From contig JADJIA010000001.1 of the NCBI GenBank assembly GCA_016707285.1, forward strand, positions 682,001 to 746,000: a DNA stretch of 64,000 nucleotides, given 5' to 3'. Under the pieces are notes generated by a model that saw only the letters and a list, made by a program, of their open reading frames with translations, was not told where the DNA came from and did no database searches. A program made the translations under genes and the position numbers. Shown here piece by piece: positions 37,233 to 45,829 of the stretch (positions are counted from its first letter, which is position 1; each line of letters opens with the position of its first letter). This DNA is from Ignavibacteriales bacterium (GTDB taxonomy: Bacteria; Bacteroidota; Ignavibacteria; Ignavibacteriales; Ignavibacteriaceae).

Positions 37233-37262
37233 TGTAACCTTTTTCTGAGGACAATTGTCTGA
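37233..37262 (+). promoter_or_regulatory. ECF-type promoter for the two small membrane-protein genes
   Basis: TGTAACC (37233-37239) and GTCTGA (37257-37262) are 17 bases apart, followed about 25 bases later by a GGAGA ribosome site and the ATG at 37299. It mirrors the promoter of the sigma gene, so both are likely read by the same sigma factor. Confidence 0.7.
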
Positions 37263-37298
37263 AGTAGCAGAAGCAAATAACAATTTTGGAGAAACACA

Positions 37299-37646
37299 AT
37301 GCCATTCGAATTTATGATACCAATCGTAATGTTCATCGTTACGGGTGCAGTTATAATAACTTTCCTCTTTTTCAGATCAAGAGAAAGAGAGATGATCCTC
37401 GCAAAAGATTACACAGCAGAAGAACTGATACTCCTGCTCAACCCCGGAAGCAAGAAAAAAGGTGTCCTGGTTGTACTTGGAATACTCACCGCATCGTTTG
37501 GATTTGGGATGTTAACAGGAACAATAGTTGACAAACTAACCGGCGAAAACGATTATGTACCATTTATAATGTTCATTGCTGTTGGTATAGGCTTGATAGT
37601 CTCATTTTATGTGAGAGAGAAATTGAATAAAAAGGAAGGAGAATAA
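37299..37646 (+). CDS. Small membrane protein, DUF6249-like (first of two paralogues)
   Basis: A 115-residue protein with an N-terminal membrane helix (FMIPIVMFIVTGAVIITFLFF), a cytoplasmic charged helix containing DYTAEELILLL, and two more hydrophobic segments near the C-terminus (VLVVLGILTASFGFGML, FIMFIAVGIGLIVSFYV). The layout is that of the Bacteroidetes DUF6249 family, function unknown. It is one base before the next gene and behind an ECF-type promoter, so it belongs to the response controlled by the divergent sigma factor. Confidence 0.75.
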   Translation: MPFEFMIPIVMFIVTGAVIITFLFFRSREREMILAKDYTAEELILLLNPGSKKKGVLVVLGILTASFGFGMLTGTIVDKLTGENDYVPFIMFIAVGIGLIVSFYVREKLNKKEGE

Positions 37647-37647
37647 A

Positions 37648-38004
37648 ATGGAAGAGGTATTAATCCCCATCGTCCTTTTTATGGTTATTGGGGCTACGAT
37701 TATAGCAGCTGTAATTTTTCGGTTCCTTGAAAAGAAAAAACTTCTTGAGAAAGATTTACCGGCTGAAGATCTTTATAATCTGATGGGTGTGGATAGAGAA
37801 GTTAGAAAATCGTATTGGCTTGCCGTTTCAGGAACAATCATGATCTTCTTTAGTTTTGGACTCGGAGCGGGCTTTTGGCTCGACAAGCTGACAAACGAGG
37901 ACCCCCTTGTAGCAGTTGCTATCTCCCTGTTCACCGGTATCGGACTCATAACAGCACACTACTACCGCAGCCACCTTGTTAATAAGGAATTGCATAGTAA
38001 ATAA
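37648..38004 (+). CDS. Small membrane protein, DUF6249-like (second paralogue)
   Basis: The 118 residues repeat the architecture of the preceding gene: LIPIVLFMVIGATIIAAVIF, then DLPAEDLYNLMG, then SGTIMIFFSFGLGAGFWLDKL and AVAISLFTGIGLITAHYY. Shared points such as the LT-x-D/E ... F-G-x-G pattern and D-K-L-T show a tandem duplication. The two may form a hetero-complex. A repeat-rich stretch follows. Confidence 0.75.
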   Translation: MEEVLIPIVLFMVIGATIIAAVIFRFLEKKKLLEKDLPAEDLYNLMGVDREVRKSYWLAVSGTIMIFFSFGLGAGFWLDKLTNEDPLVAVAISLFTGIGLITAHYYRSHLVNKELHSK

Positions 38005-38017
38005 AAACGAGAATTGA

Positions 38018-38392
38018 AGAGGGGGATAGTTCCACGGATTTCACGGATTTAACACGGATGGCCACGGATTTTTAGAGGACGCAGATACACGCAGATTAAA
38101 CGGATTTTCGCGGATGGGGATTGTTTCCCCCACCTTTACAAGGAGGGGGGCGGTAAGCAACGAATTAGGCGGATTAACGCGGATGGAATTTCAAGCGTAA
38201 TCCTCCCCTCTCATTTTAGGAGAGGGGTCGGGGGTGAGGTCCTATCCCGCAGATTAGGCGGATTAACGCGGATGGAATTTCAAGCGTAATCCTCCCCTCT
38301 CATTTTAGGAGAGGGGTCGGGGGTGAGGTCTGTTAAGCGATTCTCACCCTCCCTTTGCGGCCTTCGCGGCCTTCGCGGTTTAACTCAAAACC
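38018..38392. repeat. 375-base non-coding repeat region between convergent genes (families B and others)
   Basis: It starts with words of the form cacggatttcacgga, aacacggatggccacgg and cgcagatacacgcagat (38033-38115), goes on with a hairpin-like gattgtttcccccacctttacaaggagg (about 38119-38150), a 78-base perfect direct repeat (38164-38241 and 38253-38330), and ends with a ttcgcggcc tandem (ctttgcggccttcgcggcct, 38353-38385). No gene is seen. It separates the DUF6249 operon from trxB. Confidence 0.7.
38164..38330. repeat. 78-bp perfect direct repeat, two copies 11 bp apart
   Basis: Copies at 38164-38241 and 38253-38330 agree over 78 bases. Each contains a ggcggattaacgcggat word and a G/C-rich hairpin cctcccctctcattttagga-gaggggtcgggggtgagg. 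Identity over the whole length suggests a recent tandem duplication. Confidence 0.9.
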
Positions 38393-39349
38393 CTACATCT
38401 CCTGCGATTCGAGCCATCTTTCAACATCGATAGCTGCCATGCAACCTGAACCAGCAGCGGTAACCGCCTGACGGTAGGTTTTATCAGAAACATCACCCGC
38501 GGCAAAAACACCTTCAACATTTGTGTATGTAGAACCGGGTTTCACAATCAAATAACCACTTTCGTCTGTATCAAGTACACCTTTAAACAAACCTGTGTTT
38601 GGCTGATGACCAATCGCCATAAAAACGCCTTCACATTCATGAAGTGTTTTTTCACCCGTCAATACATTTTTTAACACTGCCCCGGTGACAAGTTTTTTGT
38701 TCCCTTCTTCGGTACCAACAACTTCATCTATAACAGAGTTAAGAGCAAATTTAATTTTTGGATTCTTTTTGGCTCTGTCCACCATGATTTTAGAACCTCT
38801 AAATTCATCGCGTCTGTGCACAACTAAAACTTCAGATGCAAATCTTGTGAGATATGTAGCCTCTTCAAGTGCTGTATCCCCACCACCAACAACTATAACT
38901 CTCTGATTCCGATAGAAAAATCCGTCACAAGTGGCACATGCAGAAACGCCGTATCCCATAAACCTGGTCTCAGATGGAATTCCCAAAAGTTTAGCTGAAG
39001 CACCCGTTGAAATTATCAAGGCATCGGCAGTATATGTGTCATCATAACTTTTTACAGTAAAAGGTCTTTTTGAGAGATCAACTTCTGTAACTTCCTGATA
39101 GATCGACTCCGCTCCAAATCTGTGAGCTTGTTTTCTCATCACATCCATCAGTTCGGGACCTTGAATCCCATGTTCAAAACCGGGGAAGTTTTCAACTTCG
39201 GTAGTGATGGTTAATTGCCCACCCGGCTGCATTCCTTCAAAGATCAATGGAGCAAGATTTGCTCTTCCCGTATAAACTGCTGCAGTGAATCCCGCGGGAC
39301 CCGATCCGATAATAATTACTTTTTTATGTTTTGTGTTGGTTTCAGACAT
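38393..39349 (-). CDS. trxB: Thioredoxin-disulfide reductase
   Basis: The start was set at the ATG at 39349 (MSETNTKHKK), which has GGAG 6 bases upstream, not at a TTG 12 bases before it. The 318 residues show the FAD motif IIIGSGPAGFTAA, the redox pair in ACATCDGFF (C138, C141), the NADPH motif VVGGGDTALEEA and the final FAD motif VFAAGDVSD. It reduces thioredoxin with NADPH in the cytoplasm. Length and motifs are standard. Confidence 0.95.
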   Translation of the reverse strand: MSETNTKHKKVIIIGSGPAGFTAAVYTGRANLAPLIFEGMQPGGQLTITTEVENFPGFEHGIQGPELMDVMRKQAHRFGAESIYQEVTEVDLSKRPFTVKSYDDTYTADALIISTGASAKLLGIPSETRFMGYGVSACATCDGFFYRNQRVIVVGGGDTALEEATYLTRFASEVLVVHRRDEFRGSKIMVDRAKKNPKIKFALNSVIDEVVGTEEGNKKLVTGAVLKNVLTGEKTLHECEGVFMAIGHQPNTGLFKGVLDTDESGYLIVKPGSTYTNVEGVFAAGDVSDKTYRQAVTAAGSGCMAAIDVERWLESQEM

Positions 39350-39432
39350 TTTTATCTCCAAAATTTAAATTTTATATCCGTTTGATGCAAAAAATATATA
39401 TAATGATTCAAAATTACGACAAAAAGGAGAAA

Positions 39433-40584
39433 TCAGAGTAATCGCTCCACAATCTCATCACAAACAAGAAATCCGTCTCTTGTTAATTTTAACCAATCTC
39501 CATCAATAACCATCTTTCCGGCGGCAACTAATTGATTTATGATCTGTTTTCGCTCCATATACCACGCTTCACTGCCAATTCCCAACAGTCCCGGGTTTTT
39601 CTCCCCTCTTTTAAATTTTAATCCCCTGCTCCTTAAACCAAGCATAATATACTCTTCATACAAATCGTGTTGTGTCAGTTCTTCACTCCCTGCGATTGCA
39701 TAATCTTTATTCATCACGGCCGTATTATAGATTGTGAGAGCCGAAAAATTCCACCATCGTTTGCCATCCATATATGAATGTGCCGAGGTTCCAAAAGAGA
39801 GATAGTTTAGACAATCCCAATATATCTGATTGTGTTTACACTCATAACCGGGTTTACAATAATTTGAAACTTCGTAATGTTCAAATCCCTTCTCAGCAAG
39901 GAAATCCATGGTGATTTCATAAAGTTGGGAATCGATCTCCACATCCTGCATCTCCACTTCCCCTTTTAGTACCATTTTGTTCAGAATGGTCCCCTTCTCA
40001 AGAATCAGACTGTAAGCTGAGATATGGGTAACAGGCAGACTTGTCGCGATTTCGAGGTTCTTTTTCCATTTTCTTTTTGTTTGTCCGGGGAGATTAAATA
40101 TCAAATCGATTGAAATATCCCTGAAGCCTGCTTCATACGCATCATGAACAGTCTGAACCGCAGCCTCTCCGGTGTGAATCCTGGTAAGAAATTTTAAGTC
40201 TTTTTTGTCAAAAGACTGGATTCCGATACTAATCCTGTTAATTCCCTGCTCTCTGAACCTTTTCAACTTATCAAAAGAAACCGTTCCGGGGTTGGTTTCC
40301 ATCGTTATTTCGGCATCTTCTGAAATCTGAAATTTAGATTTTAAGTGAGAAATTATACTGCCGAGATACTCCGGTTCCATGAGAGAAGGGGTGCCCCCTC
40401 CAAAATAGATGGTCTTAAATTGATGGAAAGTTGAATAAATGGAGGAAAAATGATTTATCTCATTTAAGAGGTTTTTGAGGTAAATTGTTTTGTTGTCATC
40501 TTTGATGATTGAGTAGAAATCGCAGTAGATACATTTGTGGTCACAAAACGGGATGTGAACATATAACCCTGCATCCTGTTTCAT
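39433..40584 (-). CDS. hemW: Radical SAM heme chaperone, HemW-like
   Basis: The start was set at the ATG at 40584, one base after the recN stop codon (TAA-A-ATG), because the domain begins with MKQDAGLYVHIPFC; an upstream in-frame start would overlap recN by 20 bases. C14, C18 and C21 in CDHKCIYC bind the cluster, followed by FGGGTPSLM and the HemW-type ISIGIQSF and SAYSLILEKGT. Such proteins were once called oxygen-independent coproporphyrinogen oxidases, but HemW carries heme to targets. The gene is translationally coupled to recN. Confidence 0.9.
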   Translation of the reverse strand: MKQDAGLYVHIPFCDHKCIYCDFYSIIKDDNKTIYLKNLLNEINHFSSIYSTFHQFKTIYFGGGTPSLMEPEYLGSIISHLKSKFQISEDAEITMETNPGTVSFDKLKRFREQGINRISIGIQSFDKKDLKFLTRIHTGEAAVQTVHDAYEAGFRDISIDLIFNLPGQTKRKWKKNLEIATSLPVTHISAYSLILEKGTILNKMVLKGEVEMQDVEIDSQLYEITMDFLAEKGFEHYEVSNYCKPGYECKHNQIYWDCLNYLSFGTSAHSYMDGKRWWNFSALTIYNTAVMNKDYAIAGSEELTQHDLYEEYIMLGLRSRGLKFKRGEKNPGLLGIGSEAWYMERKQIINQLVAAGKMVIDGDWLKLTRDGFLVCDEIVERLL

Positions 40585-40585
40585 T

Positions 40586-42310
40586 TTAACTGAAGAGACC
40601 TTCACCTGCCATTAGTTCTTTGGCACTTTTTAGAGAGGCACCTGTTATTTCTGCCCCGCTGATAAGTTTTGCAATTTCATTCACCTTTTCCGATTCACCA
40701 AGTCTGTTTACATGAGTTGAAGTGCTACCCTCATTTTCAATTTTAACGACTGAAAAATGGATATCAGAGAATGCAGCAATCTGAGGCAGGTGTGTAATTG
40801 CTATAATTTGATGAAAATTGGAAAGGGACTTTAACGCAGACCCCACTTTTTGGGCAATCCTGCCGCTTATTCCGGTATCAATCTCATCAAAAACCAAAAC
40901 GGGAATTTGATCCATCCCCGCAAGTACAGACTTTAATGAAAGCATTACCCTCGAAACTTCTCCACCGGATGCCACTTTTACCAATGGTTTGGGGATTTCA
41001 CCGGCATTTGTGGAAATGTAAAATTCAATTGTATCAATGCCGTCTTTGTTAAATTTATACCTGTTTCCATCAAGTGTTACAAAGTTGGTTTCTTTGCCAC
41101 CCGCCTCTTCTTTGGACATGTTAACAACAAACTTCCCGCTTTTTATGCCAAGTTCAGCTAATTTTTCACGGATTCCGTTTGAGAGTTCATCCCTTGAAGC
41201 TTCTCTTTTTAGTGAAAGTTCATCAGCGATTTTCCCACAAATTTCTCTCTGTTTAATAATTGCAGAGTTAATTCGAGAGAGGTGTTCAGAAAAATTGTCG
41301 GCGAGGTCAATTTCCGAATGAATTTTTTCTCTCATTTCGATCACGGCTTCAAGTGAGCCTCCAAATTTTCGTTTTAATGCATTTATTGCAACCAGCCGTT
41401 CACGGCTTGATTCTAATTTTGAAGGATCAAGATCGATGCCTTTGGTGTAATCTCTGATTGTGTCAGCTGTTCCTTGTATTGCAGCTAAAGCCTGGTCGAG
41501 TTCATCGAGCAGCGGGAGGAATTGTGAGTCAATTTTTACGAGTGCTTCAATATCTTTTTTTGCAGTGTAAACAAGATCGTAAGCCGAAGAGTCGCCATCA
41601 TAAAGTTTTGAGAAAGAAGATGTCGTTAATGACAGCAGTTTTTCGGCGTTTTCAAGAATATTAAGTTCTCTTTCAAGTTCAACATCCTCACCGGGTTGAG
41701 GTGAAACCGCATCAATCTCTTTTAAACGGAATGCATAATATTCCCGTTTTTCTTTTAATTCATCCCGTTTAGATTCGATTTCTTTTTGTTCTGAAAGGAG
41801 TTTAACGAGGATATCGAGCTCCACCGTATATTTTTGTTTTAGGGGATAGGTTTTTGCGAAGCTGTCGAGATAACCAATATGGTTGTCAACATGTAGAATT
41901 GCCTGGTGTTCGTGTTGTCCGTGGAGGTCAACAAGTCTGTCTCCAATCTCTTTGAGGAGATTAATACTGACAGGAGAATCGTTTATAAATGCTCTGCTGT
42001 TCCCTTTTACAGACACCTCCCTGCGAATTACCAGCTCATCTCCCGGTTCTATCTCATTTTCAATAAGAATTTCATTCAGTCTTGAATCCGGGGGCATTTC
42101 CTTCTTGAAAACGCCTTCAACCACAGCTTTTGTAGAACCACTTCTTACCGATTCGATATAAGCTCTTCCACCAAGTATAAGCCCAAGAGCATCAAGCATA
42201 ATCGACTTCCCCGCACCCGTTTCACCCGTAATAATGTTGAGTCCGGAACCAAAATTAATGGTTACTTCTTTAATGAGAGCATAATCTTTGATAAAAAGGG
42301 AGGACAGCAT
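40586..42310 (-). CDS. recN: DNA repair protein RecN
   Basis: The 574-residue SMC-like ATPase has Walker A GETGAGKS at 29-36, a long coiled-coil middle (about 150-370) and a C-terminal signature VASGGEVSRVMLSLK with Walker B VLVFDEIDTGISG. RecN acts in repair of double-strand breaks together with RecA. Length fits (553 in E. coli). A long imperfect hairpin lies upstream of its start, between it and the gene at 42466. Confidence 0.95.
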   Translation of the reverse strand: MLSSLFIKDYALIKEVTINFGSGLNIITGETGAGKSIMLDALGLILGGRAYIESVRSGSTKAVVEGVFKKEMPPDSRLNEILIENEIEPGDELVIRREVSVKGNSRAFINDSPVSINLLKEIGDRLVDLHGQHEHQAILHVDNHIGYLDSFAKTYPLKQKYTVELDILVKLLSEQKEIESKRDELKEKREYYAFRLKEIDAVSPQPGEDVELERELNILENAEKLLSLTTSSFSKLYDGDSSAYDLVYTAKKDIEALVKIDSQFLPLLDELDQALAAIQGTADTIRDYTKGIDLDPSKLESSRERLVAINALKRKFGGSLEAVIEMREKIHSEIDLADNFSEHLSRINSAIIKQREICGKIADELSLKREASRDELSNGIREKLAELGIKSGKFVVNMSKEEAGGKETNFVTLDGNRYKFNKDGIDTIEFYISTNAGEIPKPLVKVASGGEVSRVMLSLKSVLAGMDQIPVLVFDEIDTGISGRIAQKVGSALKSLSNFHQIIAITHLPQIAAFSDIHFSVVKIENEGSTSTHVNRLGESEKVNEIAKLISGAEITGASLKSAKELMAGEGLFS

Positions 42311-42355
42311 CTGTTTATTGAAAATCCATTCTTAATGCCATTAAAATGATAAATT

Positions 42356-42440
42356 CACACGAAGAGAAGAAGAAAAAAAGGTGAAAGAAATTGATGCCGT
42401 GGCATTTTTCTATTTATCTTCTTCTCTTCTCTTCTTCGTG
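42356..42440. terminator. Long A/G : T/C inverted repeat, terminator of the gene at 42466
   Basis: cacgaagagaagaagaaaaa (from 42358) can pair with a T/C-rich run ending cttctcttcttcgtg (to 42440), with a second small hairpin gatgccgtggcat in the loop. It lies downstream of the YkvA-like gene on the minus strand. Confidence 0.5.
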
Positions 42441-42465
42441 TTAATATTTTCCTGAATCGACAGTT

Positions 42466-42900
42466 TTATCTGTCGTAATACGAAGACAATTCGTGACCGA
42501 GGAATTTAAGTATCGACCCAATCACGCCCATATCATCCATATACCCAAAAAGCGGAGCAATGTCAGGGATGGCATCAATTGGTGAAATGAAATAGATAAG
42601 CCCTGCAACCACAATGGCTTTTCTATACCACGATACAAAAGGATCAATCATATAGTTGTAAAGAGCAATAATATCCCGCACAAACGAGATTTTGGTACCT
42701 GATTCCTCAAGTTTTTCCCAAATATTTGCGTTCACATACTCGGCACGCTTTTCAAGATCCTCATCATTCTCGAGGAAATCGAAATTATAGTCATCTTCAC
42801 CATTCCCGTTATCCTTCTGTCCCCCCTCGTAGGGGACATCATGAAAGTCCAGGTGTTCTTCACCGGTGTAGTTCAGGGTTTTGTCTTTTGTCTCTTCCAT
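42466..42900 (-). CDS. YkvA/DUF1232-family membrane protein
   Basis: A 144-residue protein with an acidic N-terminal 50 residues (Asp/Glu/Asn-rich), then the DUF1232 core FVSWYRKAIVVAGLIYFISPIDAIPD with the conserved S-P-I-D-x-I-P-D and a short hydrophobic helix. The family occurs widely and its role is unknown. It begins 13 bases after the S9 peptidase gene ends and may be co-transcribed with it. Confidence 0.82.
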   Translation of the reverse strand: MEETKDKTLNYTGEEHLDFHDVPYEGGQKDNGNGEDDYNFDFLENDEDLEKRAEYVNANIWEKLEESGTKISFVRDIIALYNYMIDPFVSWYRKAIVVAGLIYFISPIDAIPDIAPLFGYMDDMGVIGSILKFLGHELSSYYDR

Positions 42901-42913
42901 GACAACCTCTCTA

Positions 42914-45070
42914 TTATTTAGTTTCCGGTGTATAATGTTTTTCGAACCAATCGTAAACAGTCAGCCACCAGAGTCTTGAGTTCTGTGGTTTTGCAACAAA
43001 ATGAGTTTCGTCAGGGTAATATAAAAATTTACTTTCAATTCCCAAGCGCTGAAGTGATGTAAATAATTGAAATGCTTGTTCTTCGGGTACTCTAAAGTCT
43101 TTTGCACCGTGAACTACAAGCATTGGGGTCTTACAATTGTGGATAAAACGGTGGGGTGACCATTTTTCATATTCTTTCCTCTTATCCCATGGAGTGCCAC
43201 CAAATTCCCATTCAGGAAACCACAATTGTTCGGTTGTACCAAACATACTCTCCAGATTAAAAACACCTGCATGTGAAACCAGGGCTTTAAATCTGTTAGT
43301 GTGCCCGGCGATCCAGTTAATCATATATCCGCCGTAGGATGCTCCCGCAGCAAAAATATTATTTTTATCAACATACTTGAATGATTTCACTGCATAGTCA
43401 TACACATTCATGAGATCGGTGTAAACCTTACCACCCCAGTCTTTTGATATTTCGTCAGTGAATTTTTGACCGTATCCGGTGCTTCCTCTGGGATTTGGTG
43501 CAATAACAACATATCCACCGGCTGCAAACATCTGAAGATTCCAGCGATAATGGAAGTCGTCGTTCCAGTTACCCTGTGGTCCTCCATGAATAAGGAAAAT
43601 AACGGGATATTTAATTTTTGGGTCAAAATTTGCAGGTTTCAGCAATATTGATTGAACTTGAGTTCCACCTGCACCTTTTGTGGTGAAAGTTTCAATATCG
43701 TTCATCGCTAATTGGTTTAATCTTTGCTGATTTACATAAGAGATACGGGTAAGATCTGAACCATCGACATTTGCACTGTAAATTTCATATGGCATGGTTG
43801 ATGCTTGTTTCCTGAAGAAGAATTTTTTACCATCTGCCGTGATATTCAAATCTGCGATATTGTGTCCTTTGATCAGAGTTGTCACCTTTGCCGAAGCAAC
43901 ATCAACAGCATAAACCTGATTGTGCACCTCATGTGACGCTATGAAGTAAATAAATTTACTGTCGGGTGACCAAAGCAAATTGTCGGCACTCAGATCAACC
44001 GACTTTGAGAGATCACTTTGCGCACCGGTTTGTCTGTTGTGAAGGATTATCCTCTTTTTATCAGCTTCAAATCCTTTTCTTTCCATCGAAGAAAAAGCGA
44101 TATATTTACCATCGGGTGAATAAACAGGTTCACAATCGTTCCCCTCACCTTTGGAAATTTTTACATGAGTTGGTGATCCACCCTTAAGTACGGGACCGAG
44201 GTCAATTGTCCAAACATCGTTGTTTGTGCTTATTGCAAGCATTTTATCTTTGTTGGCAGTAAAAACCACCTCTTTCCCATCAGGCGAAAAACCAAAATCA
44301 TTTTCAGAACCAAGAGCTACCGGTGGCACATCATAATAAGCAACGGGTGTCAGTTCGTAATCTTTTTTAGCTGCGATATCAAGAAGGAATAAAAGACTTC
44401 TTTTTTCGCCTCTCCACCTGTTAAAATCACGGTAATAGAGTTCTGTAAAAATAGAGGCTTTAACTTTGCTTTCGTCTAATTTTTTATCTTTTGTTTCATT
44501 ACACTCATTTCCGAGTCCACACTGAGGATAAACTGAAGAAGTGAAAAGGATATATTTTCCATCAGGTGAAAATTTGAATGAATTTACTCCCGATACATAG
44601 TCTGTTAATTTTTCGTCACCTGTTCCATCAGGATTACAAATCCAGATCTGGTCGTTGAGCAGATATGCAAGTTTGTTTAAAGCAGGGACATAAACAGGTG
44701 AACCCTCTTCTTTTTCACTCGTTTTTATGCCTTTAAGGCTTGATCCATCAGAGTTTATCACAGAAATGTTGCCATTTCCTTTGTTTAGCTCCATGCTGTA
44801 AACAGAAGAAGTAAAGAATACCTTATTACCTTCGGGGGTTATGGAAATTTTATTTATTCTTTCCATCGCCCAAAGATCGTCGATCGTCATCAGTCGTTTT
44901 TGCTGTGGCATAAGCATTGTACTCATAAATAATATGAAGAGAAAAGTCCTCAAGGGGCACCTCAATAGCTTTTTAAAAAAGTGTTTTCTAAATGAAAATT
45001 TACGAAATTTTAGGTTAATCCTGCGGGGAATTTTCCCGGGATTATTTGTTGTGGGGTGGAAAAGGAACAT
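42914..45070 (-). CDS. S9-family (prolyl oligopeptidase-type) secreted serine peptidase
   Basis: The protein has a seven-bladed WD40-like propeller (blades such as FSPDGKYILFTSS, YSPDGKYIAFSS, WSPDSKFIYFIAS) followed by an alpha/beta-hydrolase domain with the nucleophile in AAGASYGGYM (about Ser577), Asp in HGAKDFRVP and His in DETHF. It should cut short peptides, acylaminoacyl- or dipeptidyl-type. The first 40 residues are poorly defined: a hydrophobic run (RTFLFILFMSTMLMP) probably is the signal peptide, and the true start may be a Met a few codons later than the 45070 ATG. Total 718 residues from that ATG. Confidence 0.88.
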   Translation of the reverse strand: MFLFHPTTNNPGKIPRRINLKFRKFSFRKHFFKKLLRCPLRTFLFILFMSTMLMPQQKRLMTIDDLWAMERINKISITPEGNKVFFTSSVYSMELNKGNGNISVINSDGSSLKGIKTSEKEEGSPVYVPALNKLAYLLNDQIWICNPDGTGDEKLTDYVSGVNSFKFSPDGKYILFTSSVYPQCGLGNECNETKDKKLDESKVKASIFTELYYRDFNRWRGEKRSLLFLLDIAAKKDYELTPVAYYDVPPVALGSENDFGFSPDGKEVVFTANKDKMLAISTNNDVWTIDLGPVLKGGSPTHVKISKGEGNDCEPVYSPDGKYIAFSSMERKGFEADKKRIILHNRQTGAQSDLSKSVDLSADNLLWSPDSKFIYFIASHEVHNQVYAVDVASAKVTTLIKGHNIADLNITADGKKFFFRKQASTMPYEIYSANVDGSDLTRISYVNQQRLNQLAMNDIETFTTKGAGGTQVQSILLKPANFDPKIKYPVIFLIHGGPQGNWNDDFHYRWNLQMFAAGGYVVIAPNPRGSTGYGQKFTDEISKDWGGKVYTDLMNVYDYAVKSFKYVDKNNIFAAGASYGGYMINWIAGHTNRFKALVSHAGVFNLESMFGTTEQLWFPEWEFGGTPWDKRKEYEKWSPHRFIHNCKTPMLVVHGAKDFRVPEEQAFQLFTSLQRLGIESKFLYYPDETHFVAKPQNSRLWWLTVYDWFEKHYTPETK

Positions 45071-45349
45071 GGATTGCCATCAATTACGGGAACACAAAAA
45101 TGCCTTCAAGCGTACAAAGATTAAATCTCAAACAGTCACTATATTTGGGATGCAGATATGACAAAAATTTTAAGGGAATATTTTTCTTAATTCAACCGGG
45201 AATATGGAAAAACCTTAAAAATATTTTCAAAAATCGAAGTTATTGTGTGTATTTAAATATTTTTGCTTATTTATTTGTGAGTCATTTTTTTTAATTTATT
45301 GTAATGTTTTTCAAAAAAAGAGTACAGGAAAGAAGAAGGAGAATCTTAT

Positions 45350-45736
45350 ATGCCCTTAATGGATGATTCAGAGTTGCTTAAACTGGAGATATCTGAAAAT
45401 GAAAATCCTTTTTTTGGTTTAGCCGGAGATATTTTGGCTTCACCCGGAAAAGGAAACCCTGACGATGATCTCGCTGATGAGGACTTTGATGATGAGGACT
45501 TTGATGACGAAGACCTCGAAGATGAAGAAGTTGACAGCGAAGATGACGATCTGACCAAAGATTTTGACGAGACCGATTTAGAAGAGTATCTCGAAGATTT
45601 TGAGGATAATGATCTGTTTGATGAAGACGACTATGAGCTTGATGATGATGATGATTTTGATGATGATGATTTCGACGATGATTTTGGGGATGGGACCACA
45701 GACCCAAAGATTGATGACGACGACGACGATCTTTAA
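45350..45736 (+). CDS. Extremely acidic Asp-rich protein of unknown function
   Basis: A 128-residue product. The first 35 residues are mixed (SELLKLEISENENPFFGLAG); from about residue 38 on, roughly two thirds are Asp/Glu, in repeats of the form DDEDF/DDEDL and FDDDDF. AAGGAG at 45336-45341 stands 8 bases before the ATG, and a good terminator follows at 45773, so it is a real single-gene unit. There is no signal peptide. Aromatic residues are regularly spaced among the acids. It could be a calcium- or cation-binding, DNA-mimic or RNA-polymerase-delta-like tail; none of these is shown. Confidence 0.75.
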   Translation: MPLMDDSELLKLEISENENPFFGLAGDILASPGKGNPDDDLADEDFDDEDFDDEDLEDEEVDSEDDDLTKDFDETDLEEYLEDFEDNDLFDEDDYELDDDDDFDDDDFDDDFGDGTTDPKIDDDDDDL

Positions 45737-45772
45737 TTATTAGATCGCTGACAAAATATATAATGAATTTTT

Positions 45773-45807
45773 AAACGGGGACTGTCTGAAAACAGACAGC
45801 CCGTTTT
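45773..45807 (+). terminator. Terminator of the acidic-protein gene (bidirectional)
   Basis: AAACGGG...CTGTCTG pairs with CAGACAG...CCCGTTTT around an AAAA loop, with T-rich sequence after it. The hldD gene ends on the other side at 45830. Confidence 0.8.
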
Positions 45808-45829
45808 AGAATTTCAGGGTTTTATTCTG

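Noticed and set aside
38164..38330. Possible CRISPR-like array
   Set aside because: Only two copies, 78 bp long with an 11-bp spacer, and no cas genes nearby.
45046..45294. Small frame of 82 codons between the S9 peptidase and the acidic-protein gene
   Set aside because: Overlaps the start of the divergent S9 gene, has no ribosome site and no recognisable pattern; treated as non-coding promoter region.
45378..45707. Minus-strand frame opposite the acidic protein
   Set aside because: His/Gln-rich product is only the complement of the Asp codons (GAT/GAC), so it is a shadow.
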